Assembly: GCF_014648355.1 (NCBI RefSeq)
Contig: NZ_BMQY01000001.1
Coordinates: 1,258,255-1,322,254, forward strand
DNA from: Couchioplanes azureus
GTDB taxonomy: Bacteria; Actinomycetota; Actinomycetes; Mycobacteriales; Micromonosporaceae
Direction: 5' to 3'
DNA: 64,000 nucleotides
Shown: positions 57,822-64,000 of the stretch, piece after piece
Numbering within the stretch: position 1 is the first letter of the stretch
Layout of the letters: each line of letters begins with the position of its first letter
Position numbers and translations under genes: made by a program
Notes under the pieces: generated by a model
The model's database searches: none
What the model was told of the DNA's origin: nothing
Seen by the model: the letters and a program-made list of their open reading frames with translations, nothing else

Positions 57822-57892
57822 CACCGCGGCGCGACGGCTCCGGCGGCAACCGTGGTGCGGAAACGGGCTCGGTGGGGCCTTAGGGTGGGGGA

Positions 57893-58849
57893 ATGCCCGG
57901 TACGCCACCCACCCGATTCGTGTATCTGGGGCCCGAGGGCACCTTCACCGAGCAGGCGCTGCGGACGATTCCCGCCGCCGAGCGCGGCATCCGGACCCCG
58001 GCCCGCAGCGTGCCCGAGGCGCTCGAGGCCGTGCGGGCCGGCGAGGCCGACGCCGCGTTGGTGCCGCTGGAGAACTCCGTCGGCGGGGCCGTGCCGGTGA
58101 CCCTGGACGAGCTGGGCACCGGCAGCCCGCTCGTCATCACCCGGGAGGTGGTGCTGCCGGTCGAGTTCGTGCTGGCCTCGGCGTCGCTGACACCGCTGGC
58201 CGCGATCCGTACGGTGGCCGCGCACCCGCAGGCCTCCGCGCAGTGCCGGGAGTGGCTGCGGGCGAATCTCACCGATGCCGTCGTCGTGGATGTGCTCTCC
58301 AACGCCGCGGCCGCCATCGCCGCCGCGGTGGGGGAGGTGGACGCCGCGATCTGTGCGCCGATCGGGGTGCCCCGCAACGGTCTCACCATCCTGGCCGAGA
58401 AGATCGCCGACCACGCGGACGCGGTGACGCGGTTCGCGCTGCTCTCCCGGCCCGCGCCGCCCGCGCCGCCCAGCGGGGACGATGTGACCTCGCTGGCCGT
58501 GATGATCGCCCACGACCGGGTCGGTGCGCTGCTGTCGGTGCTCACCGAGCTGGCCGTCCGCGGGATCAACCTGTCCAGGATCGAGTCCCGGCCGACCGGG
58601 GAACAGCTCGGCGTCTACGTCTTCTTCCTCGACTGCACCGGGCACGTGGCCGAGCCGCGGCTGGGCGAAGCGCTCCAGGGCCTGCGCCGGATCTGCGCGG
58701 AGGTCCGCTTCCTCGGGTCCTACCCGCGCCACCGCTGGTCCAAGCGGGCCCAGCAGGAGCCGCCGCCGTCGCAGCCGGGCCTGACGAACGAGGACTTCGC
58801 CGACAGCGCCGCCTGGCTGACCCGCCTGCGAGCCGGCGAGCCCTACTGA
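57893..58849 (+). CDS. pheA: Prephenate dehydratase
   Basis: 318 aa monofunctional enzyme of phenylalanine synthesis (prephenate to phenylpyruvate). YLGPEGTFTEQAL, VPLENSVGGAVPVTLDEL, the catalytic Thr-Arg-Phe in DAVTRFALL, and a C-terminal ACT regulatory domain with RGINLSRIESRPTGEQLG, the Phe-binding ESRP motif, and YVFFLDCTGH. TAGGGT plus a G-rich stretch ends just before the ATG. The stop codon lies in a 27-bp tandem duplication. Confidence 0.95.
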   Translation: MPGTPPTRFVYLGPEGTFTEQALRTIPAAERGIRTPARSVPEALEAVRAGEADAALVPLENSVGGAVPVTLDELGTGSPLVITREVVLPVEFVLASASLTPLAAIRTVAAHPQASAQCREWLRANLTDAVVVDVLSNAAAAIAAAVGEVDAAICAPIGVPRNGLTILAEKIADHADAVTRFALLSRPAPPAPPSGDDVTSLAVMIAHDRVGALLSVLTELAVRGINLSRIESRPTGEQLGVYVFFLDCTGHVAEPRLGEALQGLRRICAEVRFLGSYPRHRWSKRAQQEPPPSQPGLTNEDFADSAAWLTRLRAGEPY

Positions 58850-58920
58850 CCGCTGACCGCCGGCGAGCCCTACTGACCGCTGACCGCCGGCGAGCCCGCG
58901 GGCCCTACCGACCGCTGACC
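58832..58920 (+). repeat. Tandem repeat across the pheA stop codon
   Basis: Unit of 27 bp beginning GCCGGCGAGCCCTACTGACC: copies at 58832-58858 (coding AGEPY-stop), 58859-58885, and an expanded 35-bp form at 58886-58920, with a partial fourth start at 58921. Confidence 0.88.
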
Positions 58921-59025
58921 GCCGGCAAGCCGCCGATTCTGCCGACGCCGACCCGGCCGCGCGCCGGCGAGCGCGGCCGACCGCGGGTTTGGCGAGGGTG
59001 ACCACTCACGCAGAAGGAAGGGGGC

Positions 59026-59062
59026 GGGGATCCGTCCTGGAGCGCCAGCTCCTTGGATCCCC
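59026..59062. terminator. Inverted repeat between convergent pheA and AIM24 genes
   Basis: GGGGATCC (59026-59033) pairs with GGATCCCC (59055-59062) and GGAGC/GCTCC extend the stem inside, giving a two-part hairpin suitable for both strands. Confidence 0.65.
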
Positions 59063-59133
59063 GCACCCGGCCTCGGCGGGAGCGACGGTCCGCACCCCCC
59101 ACCGAGCTACGACAGGAAGCTCTTGATCTTGAT

Positions 59134-59868
59134 CTAGTTCCCGAGCAGATTCCCGAGGATCCCACCCTGCTGCTGCTGACCGTGCGCGGCGCCGGCGAAC
59201 CCGCCCGGCGGCTCCTCCGACGGCTGGACCACCACGAACCCCTGGCCGGCGAAGCTCATCGTGAAACGCTCGCCGGTGGTGCGCCCCAGGAGCGTGCCGA
59301 GGCCCATCTGCTCGGCGCGGTGGTATCCGGTCTGCAGGTTGGCCGACCAGCAGATCGCGGCCTGCGGGTCGACGTAGGTGGGCTGGTCGACGGTCAGCAC
59401 CACCGGCGTGCCCTTGGTGGTCACCGCGATGCGGCCGTAGCCGGTGAAGACGCAGTTGAACAGGCCCGCGTTGGAGAGCGCCCCGGCGCCCTGGACCATC
59501 TTGATGTCGTAGTTGAGCGTCGAGTCGAAGGCGAGCACGTTCGCGCCGTTGATGGAGAGGCCGTCGCCCGGCTCGAGGTCGATGAGGTGGATGTCGGCGG
59601 CGTTCTCCGCCAGGAAGACGTCGCCGTGGCCGCTGACCTTCATCAGGGGTACGCCCTCGCCGGTCAGCTTCTGCTTGAGGAACTTGCCGAGGCCGCCCGA
59701 GCCGAGCGCTTCGAACTGGACCTGCCCCTGGTACGCGACCATCGAGCCGACGCGGGCCATGAACTCGCCGTTCAGCTCCGCCTTGAGCAGCTTGGAGTTC
59801 TGGAGACGCAGGCCGGGCTGGGCCGACTCCTTCTCCAGGTTTTCGGCCGAGAACAGTTCGCTGCGCAT
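59134..59868 (-). CDS. AIM24 family protein
   Basis: 244 aa beta-helical AIM24/TIGR00266 protein. Conserved LKAELNGEFMARVGSMVAYQ, FLAENAADIHLIDLEPGD, NGANVLAFDSTLNYDIKM and FTGYGRIAVTTKGTPVVL. The C terminus is a Gly/Gln-rich tail (AAHGQQQQGGILGNLLGN). Function unknown. ATG follows AGGAGGACTTC, a strong ribosome site. Confidence 0.9.
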   Translation of the reverse strand: MRSELFSAENLEKESAQPGLRLQNSKLLKAELNGEFMARVGSMVAYQGQVQFEALGSGGLGKFLKQKLTGEGVPLMKVSGHGDVFLAENAADIHLIDLEPGDGLSINGANVLAFDSTLNYDIKMVQGAGALSNAGLFNCVFTGYGRIAVTTKGTPVVLTVDQPTYVDPQAAICWSANLQTGYHRAEQMGLGTLLGRTTGERFTMSFAGQGFVVVQPSEEPPGGFAGAAHGQQQQGGILGNLLGN

Positions 59869-59920
59869 GAAGTCCTCCTGTAGGCGTTGACTCTCAGAGA
59901 GTAAGGCCAGCGGGCAACGT

Positions 59921-60283
59921 TCATCCCCAGCCCAGCTCATGAAGCCGCTGGTCATCGATGCCGAAGTGGTGGGCGATCTCGTGCACGACCGTGATGGCGA
60001 CCTCGTCGACGACGTCGTCCTCGGTGTCGCAGACGTCGAGCGTCGGCAGGCGGTAGATGGTGATCCGGTCGGGCAGCACGCCGGCGTAGTCCCAGCCACG
60101 GCGCGTCAGGTCGGTTCCCTCGTAGAGCCCGAGCAGGTCCAGGGTGCCGTCCGGCGGCAGGTCCTCGACCAGGATGACCACGTTGTTCATCATGCTGAGC
60201 AGCTCGGGCGGGACCTCGTCGAGGGCCTCGCCGACCAGTTCCTCGAAGCGTTCACGGCTCATCTCGACCGGCACGCCGCCCAT
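59921..60283 (-). CDS. Zincin-like metallopeptidase family protein
   Basis: 120 aa. Short neutral zinc-metallopeptidase of the actinobacterial family with MSRERFEELVGEALDEVP near the start, a YEGTDLTRRGW segment and the extended zinc site VHEIAHHFGIDD (HExxHxxGxxD). Cytoplasmic; substrate unknown. The ATG at 60283 is preceded by GGTGGAG that is buried in a perfect hairpin; an ATG at 60262 is an alternative start. Lies 47 bp downstream of the OsmC gene on the same strand. Confidence 0.88.
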   Translation of the reverse strand: MGGVPVEMSRERFEELVGEALDEVPPELLSMMNNVVILVEDLPPDGTLDLLGLYEGTDLTRRGWDYAGVLPDRITIYRLPTLDVCDTEDDVVDEVAITVVHEIAHHFGIDDQRLHELGWG

Positions 60284-60284
60284 T

Positions 60285-60316
60285 GTGCTCCACCCGCCGG
60301 GAAGCGGGTGGAGCAC
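60285..60316 (-). promoter_or_regulatory. 13-bp hairpin covering the metallopeptidase ribosome site
   Basis: GTGCTCCACCCGC (60285-60297) and GCGGGTGGAGCAC (60304-60316) form a perfect 13-bp stem with a 6-nt loop. It lies between the OsmC stop and the metallopeptidase ATG and includes the GGTGGAG site. Could be OsmC's terminator, a translational lock, or both. Confidence 0.75.
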
Positions 60317-60330
60317 GACGAAGCCCTGCC

Positions 60331-60759
60331 TCAGGACAGGGTGGCGGTCAGGGTGATCTGGGCGCCCGGGGAGAGCAGGCGGGAGATCGGGCAGTTCTCC
60401 TTGGCGGCTTCGGCGATCTTGGAGAAGGTGCCGGCGTCCACGTTGGGGACGTCGCCCACCGTCTCCAGCTCGATGCGGGTGACGCTGAAGCCGGCGTCGG
60501 TCTTGTCCATGTGGACCTTGGCGGTGGTCTCGACCGAGGTGGGGGTGAAGCCCTCGTCGGCGAGAGCCTTCGAGAACGCCATCGAGAAGCAGCCGGCGTG
60601 CGCGGCGCCGATCAGCTCCTCGGGGTTGGTTCCCTCGCCCTCCTCGAAGCGGGACTTGAAGGAGTAGTTCCCCTCGTAACCGCCCTTGCCGGTCCTGACG
60701 GTTCCCGAGCCCTCGGTGAGGTTGCCCGACCAGCGGGCGGAAGCAGTGCGAATAGGCAT
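60331..60759 (-). CDS. OsmC-family peroxiredoxin
   Basis: 142 aa. Redox cysteines in [12 protein letters not shown] (peroxidatic) and [10 protein letters not shown] (resolving), with the conserved Glu in [12 protein letters not shown], identify the OsmC subgroup that reduces organic hydroperoxides. TAGCGT ends 6 nt before the ATG, so leaderless. Divergent from serS. Confidence 0.93.
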   Translation of the reverse strand: MPIRTASARWSGNLTEGSGTVRTGKGGYEGNYSFKSRFEEGEGTNPEELIGAAHAGCFSMAFSKALADEGFTPTSVETTAKVHMDKTDAGFSVTRIELETVGDVPNVDAGTFSKIAEAAKENCPISRLLSPGAQITLTATLS

Positions 60760-60833
60760 GGCTTGACGCTAGTCCATCCCCGGCGGCATATCGGGGTGAG
60801 AACCGATCCGCGCCGCCGGTAGGCTCGTCAATC

Positions 60834-62096
60834 GTGATTGACCTGCGACTGCTGCGCGAAGATCCCGAGCCGTTCCGTGCCAGCCAGCGGCTGCGCGGCG
60901 AGTCCACCGACAAGGTGGACGAGCTGCTGCGCGCCGACGAGGAGCGGCGGGCGGCGACCCAGCGCTTCGAGTCGGTCCGGGCCGAACAGAAGTCCCTCGG
61001 CAAGCAGGTCGCCAAGGCCTCCGGCGACGAGCGGACGGCCCTGCTCAACCGCACCAAGGAGCTGGCCGCCGAGGTGAAGGCGGCCGAGGCCGCCGCGGGC
61101 GAGGCCGACGAGGCCCTGCGCCGCGCCCAGCTGGCCCTGCCCAACCTGGTGCAGGACGGCGTGCCGCCGGGCGGCGAGGACGACTTCGTCGTGCTGCGCG
61201 AGGTCGGCGACCTGCCGGCCATCGACAAGCCGCGCGACCACCTCGAGATCGGCGAGGCGCTCGGCGCGATCGACACCGAGCGCGGCGCGAAGGTGTCCGG
61301 CTCGCGGTTCTACTTCCTCACCGGCGTCGGCGCCCTGCTCCAGCTCGGCATGCTGCAGATGGCCATCGCCCAGGCGGTGGAGCACGGCTTCGTGCCGTCG
61401 ATCACCCCGTCGCTGGTCCGGCCGGACGCGATGGAGGGCACCGGCTTCCTCGGCAGCCACGCGAGCGAGGTCTACCGGCTCGAGGCCGACGACCTCTACC
61501 TGGTGGGGACGTCGGAGGTGCCGCTGGCGGCGTACCACTCGAACGAGATCCTCGACCTGGACGGCGGCCCGAAGCGGTTCGCGGGCTGGTCGTCGTGCTA
61601 TCGCCGGGAGGCCGGGTCGCACGGCAAGGACGTGCGCGGCATCCTGCGCGTCCACCAGTTCGACAAGGTGGAGATGTTCTCCTACTGCAAGCCCGAGGAG
61701 GCCGAGGCCGAGCACCTCAAGCTGCTCGCCATGGAGGAGGAGATGCTCGCCAAGGTCGAGATCCCGTACCGGGTGATCGACGTCGCCGCCGGCGACCTGG
61801 GTTCCAGCGCCGCGCGCAAGTTCGACTGCGAGGCCTGGGTGCCGTCGCAGGGCCGCTACCGCGAGGTGACGTCGACGTCGAACTGCACGACGTTCCAGGC
61901 CCGGCGGCTGAACATCCGCTACCGGGACGCCGACGGCAGGCCGCAGACGGCGGCGACGCTCAACGGCACCCTCGCCACGACCCGCTGGCTGATTCCGATC
62001 CTGGAGAACCACCAGCAGCCGGACGGGTCCGTCCGCGTGCCCAAGGCGCTGCAGCCGTACCTCGGCGGCCGCGACGTCCTCGAGCCGATCCGCTAA
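60834..62096 (+). CDS. serS: Seryl-tRNA synthetase
   Basis: 420 aa class II synthetase. N-terminal coiled-coil arm (residues ~30-100, [15 protein letters not shown]...), motif 2 [31 protein letters not shown] (read in parts) and motif 3 with [18 protein letters not shown]. Full length. GTG start; TAGGCT ends 8 nt upstream, no ribosome site and no T-box leader seen. A strong terminator follows. Confidence 0.97.
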   Translation: MIDLRLLREDPEPFRASQRLRGESTDKVDELLRADEERRAATQRFESVRAEQKSLGKQVAKASGDERTALLNRTKELAAEVKAAEAAAGEADEALRRAQLALPNLVQDGVPPGGEDDFVVLREVGDLPAIDKPRDHLEIGEALGAIDTERGAKVSGSRFYFLTGVGALLQLGMLQMAIAQAVEHGFVPSITPSLVRPDAMEGTGFLGSHASEVYRLEADDLYLVGTSEVPLAAYHSNEILDLDGGPKRFAGWSSCYRREAGSHGKDVRGILRVHQFDKVEMFSYCKPEEAEAEHLKLLAMEEEMLAKVEIPYRVIDVAAGDLGSSAARKFDCEAWVPSQGRYREVTSTSNCTTFQARRLNIRYRDADGRPQTAATLNGTLATTRWLIPILENHQQPDGSVRVPKALQPYLGGRDVLEPIR

Positions 62097-62110
62097 CTGG
62101 GAATACACCA

Positions 62111-62146
62111 ACCGGCTACCAGAAGTCATGGCAGCTGGTAGCCGGT
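62111..62146 (+). terminator. Terminator of serS
   Basis: ACCGGCTACCAG (62111-62122) pairs with CTGGTAGCCGGT (62135-62146), 12 bp, and TACACC/GGTGTA extend it outside small gaps; TTTTCCTT follows about 10 nt later. Confidence 0.85.
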
Positions 62147-62203
62147 CCGGTGTACCGTTTTCCTTCCGCCCTCCGCGGGGGTTCGCCACCCTCGGAGGTT
62201 CAG

Positions 62204-63016
62204 ATGGCCCAGCCCGGTCTGCCGAAGCTCATCGCGACCGACCTCGACGGCACCCTCGTCCGCAGCGACGACACCGTGTCCGCGTACACCCATGAGGTCC
62301 TGGACCGGGTCCGGGCCGCGGGGATCCGCATCGTCGGCGCCACCGGCCGGGGGCCACGGCTCACCGAGCTCACCCGCAACGACATCCGCGCCGCCGACTT
62401 CCTCGTGCTCGCGCAGGGCGGCTGGGTCCTCGACCAGAACGAGGGGCAACTGCTCAGAAACACCCGCCTGCCCGGCCGCGACCTGGCGATCGTCCTGCAG
62501 AGCCTGGAAGCCGAGGTCGGGCCGCTCTCCGTCATGGTGGAGGCGCTGGAGCACGACGACGCCCCGCTCTGGGGCGACTACGACCCGACCTGGCGCTACC
62601 CGGTGACGGTCGAGCCCCGTACCCGCGACGAATGCCTGACCAGCGACGTGATCAAGGCCTTCGCCCGCTCGTTCGACACCGACGTCGACGAGTTGCTCGC
62701 CGCCGCGCAGCGCATCGTGCCGCCGCACGTGGCGACGGTCACCCAGGCCGGCCTGAACTACGTCGAGATCTGCCCGCCGGAGGTGGACAAGGGCACCGGG
62801 CTGGCCGTGGTCGCGCAGGCCGTCGGGGTGGACCCGGCGGACGTCCTGGTCTTCGGCGACATGCCCAACGACCTGCCCATGTTCGCCTGGGCCGGGTGGG
62901 GCCGGGTCGCCGTGCGCAACGCCCACCCGACCCTGTTGGCGGCGGCCGACGAGGTGACCCTCAGCAACGACGAGGACGGGGTGGCGGTCTTTCTCGACCG
63001 GCTACTGTCGAGGTGA
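62204..63016 (+). CDS. HAD-superfamily (Cof-type) hydrolase 1
   Basis: 270 aa. Motif I ATDLDGTLVRSDD (nucleophile Asp), motif II GATGRGP, and motif IV FGDMPNDLPMFAWAG followed by the Lys in VDKGTGL, with a C2B-type cap between. These are sugar-phosphate or nucleotide phosphatases of broad range. GGAGG precedes the ATG. Its TGA overlaps the next ATG by one base, so a paralogous pair is co-translated. Confidence 0.93.
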   Translation: MAQPGLPKLIATDLDGTLVRSDDTVSAYTHEVLDRVRAAGIRIVGATGRGPRLTELTRNDIRAADFLVLAQGGWVLDQNEGQLLRNTRLPGRDLAIVLQSLEAEVGPLSVMVEALEHDDAPLWGDYDPTWRYPVTVEPRTRDECLTSDVIKAFARSFDTDVDELLAAAQRIVPPHVATVTQAGLNYVEICPPEVDKGTGLAVVAQAVGVDPADVLVFGDMPNDLPMFAWAGWGRVAVRNAHPTLLAAADEVTLSNDEDGVAVFLDRLLSR

Positions 63017-63825
63017 TGCATCCGCCATTCCGCCTCGTCGCCTCCGACATCGACGGCACCCTCATCCGCGACGACGGCACGCTCAGTCCCCGTACCATCG
63101 ACGTCCTCGACCGGCTGCACGACCGTGGCGTGCCCGCCGTACTCGTCACCGGCCGGCCCGTGCGCTGGCTGCGCCAGCTCTACGACCAGATGGCCGAGCC
63201 GCTGCCCGCGGTCTGCGCCAACGGCGCCGTGGTCTACGACCCCGACACCGACGAGATCCTGCGGGCCGCCCCGCTCTCCGTCGAACTGCTGCTCGACGTG
63301 ACCAAGCGGCTGCGCGAGGCCGTGCCCGACGTCGCCCTGGCCGTCGAGGTCGAGAACGGCAGAAGCTTCTGGTACGAGGAAAAGTGGCCGCTGCACTGGG
63401 ACGTCGAGCACCAGTCGGTACGGATGCTGACCACGCCCGAGGAGCTCACCACGGCACCGGCGGTGAAGCTGCTGGCCCGCTCCGCGGAGCACGGCCCGGA
63501 CGAGTTCGCCGAGCTGGTCAGCCGCACCCTGGGCGAGCTGGCCGAGGCCACCCACTCCTCCTCGTCGGCGCTGGTGGAGATCTCCGCGGCGGGCGTGACC
63601 AAGGCCGCCGGGCTGGCCTGGCTGTGCGAGCGGGAGGGCATCGACCCGGCCGAGGTGGTCGCCTTCGGTGACATGCCGAACGACCTGCCCCTGCTGGCAT
63701 GGGCAGGCCGTTCCGTGGCGATGGGCAACGCCCACCCCGCCGTCAAGGAGGTCGCCGACGAGGTGGCGCTCACCAACGACGAGGACGGGGTCGCGGCGTA
63801 CCTGGAGCGGTTGTACGGGCTATAG
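63016..63825 (+). CDS. HAD-superfamily (Cof-type) hydrolase 2
   Basis: 269 aa paralog of the gene before it. Motif I ASDIDGTLIRDDG, VTGRPVRWLRQLYDQ, VTKAAGLAWLC (Lys), FGDMPNDLPLLAWAG. Same fold and cap type, but the cap differs in sequence, so substrates probably differ. The stop overlaps the bpa stop region by six bases on the other strand. Confidence 0.93.
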   Translation: MHPPFRLVASDIDGTLIRDDGTLSPRTIDVLDRLHDRGVPAVLVTGRPVRWLRQLYDQMAEPLPAVCANGAVVYDPDTDEILRAAPLSVELLLDVTKRLREAVPDVALAVEVENGRSFWYEEKWPLHWDVEHQSVRMLTTPEELTTAPAVKLLARSAEHGPDEFAELVSRTLGELAEATHSSSSALVEISAAGVTKAAGLAWLCEREGIDPAEVVAFGDMPNDLPLLAWAGRSVAMGNAHPAVKEVADEVALTNDEDGVAAYLERLYGL

Positions 63826-64000
63826 GTACTGCCCGGTCGGGCCGTGGCCCTCGCCGCCCTGGCCCGGCATGCCGGGGATGATGCCGTGCGGTCCCATGGG
63901 CAGCGCCGGACGCCCCTTGCCGCCGCGCATCTGCTCGAGCTGGAGCCGCGCGGCCATCTGCTGAGCGACCAGCGCCGCCTGGATGCCGTGGAACAGGCCC
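63820..64000 (-). CDS. bpa: Bacterial proteasome activator (Bpa/PafE), C-terminal part
   Basis: Only the last ~59 codons are in the window; the gene continues beyond its right edge. GLFHGIQAALVAQQMAAR followed by LQLEQMR matches the conserved helix of mycobacterial Bpa (Rv3780), and the protein ends in GQYL, the motif that docks into the 20S proteasome to open its gate independently of ATP. A Gly/Pro-rich spacer (PHGIIPGMPGQGGEGHG) lies between. Implies a Pup-proteasome system in this organism. Confidence 0.93.
   Translation of the reverse strand, partial: GLFHGIQAALVAQQMAARLQLEQMRGGKGRPALPMGPHGIIPGMPGQGGEGHGPTGQYL

Noticed and set aside
60700..60834. T-box leader for serS
   Set aside because: The likely -10 ends 8 nt before the GTG, leaving no leader RNA to hold a T-box.

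Overview
The window is high-GC, gene-dense chromosomal DNA of an actinomycete, most likely Micromonosporaceae (Actinoplanes-like). This rests on gene content: EccB, LCP proteins, a bacterial proteasome activator ending in GQYL, DUF5926, an actinobacterial SoxR, many GTG starts, and a tRNA gene without encoded CCA. It looks like core chromosome. I see no transposase, integrase, phage gene or CRISPR array. The genus is an inference.

Layout. 0-16 kb: acetyltransferase, NlpC/P60 hydrolase, an acyl-CoA dehydrogenase-fold flavoenzyme facing an FMN reductase with a SoxR-like promoter, quinone oxidoreductase, tRNA-Ser(UGA), CoaD-like protein, hybrid histidine kinase, molybdopterin oxidoreductase, then soxR divergent from a split transketolase, and a thiolase. 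16-23 kb: rhomboid protease, cyclophilin, EccB, CorA, aminotransferase, Nudix. 23-30 kb: an overlapping three-gene set (cytidylyltransferase-like protein, glycerol-1-phosphate dehydrogenase-like protein, CDP-alcohol phosphatidyltransferase), then a GT4 glycosyltransferase, an Fpg-type glycosylase and a polyprenyl-phosphate sugar-phosphate transferase. 30-38 kb: LytS/LytTR pair, a cluster of DnaA-box-like sequences, OmpR/HAMP-kinase pair, DUF4173 membrane protein, and a first DUF485/solute:sodium symporter pair. 38-46 kb: a secreted protein with two nearly identical domains, an ABC exporter, trpS with a complete Trp attenuator, a flavin reductase-like protein, and a second DUF485/symporter pair. 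46-57 kb: sugar-nucleotide epimerase, two LCP cell-wall ligases, rhodanese/GDPD, PAS kinase, DUF5926, arginine deiminase, NERD-like, PAS-like and ACT proteins. 57-64 kb: lipoprotein, pheA, AIM24, zincin, OsmC, serS, two HAD phosphatases, and the 3' end of bpa.

How the genes fit together. Three themes recur. (1) Envelope building: LCP ligases, GT4, polyprenyl glycosylphosphotransferase, epimerase, NlpC/P60, and the glycerol-1-phosphate/CDP-alcohol module, which probably makes an uncommon polar lipid or glycerol-phosphate conjugate. (2) Redox: SoxR, FMN reductase, quinone reductase, OsmC, and a transketolase that could feed NADPH or pentose-phosphate supply. (3) Carboxylate uptake: two symporters, each translationally coupled to a DUF485 protein, near a LytS/LytTR pair of a type that controls carboxylate uptake elsewhere.

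Regulation visible in the DNA includes a textbook ribosome-mediated attenuator ahead of trpS, whose leader peptide itself looks leaderless. About twenty genes carry a -10-like hexamer only 6-8 nt before the start codon, implying widespread leaderless transcripts. Two places show a short tandem duplication spanning the end of a gene (histidine kinase, pheA).
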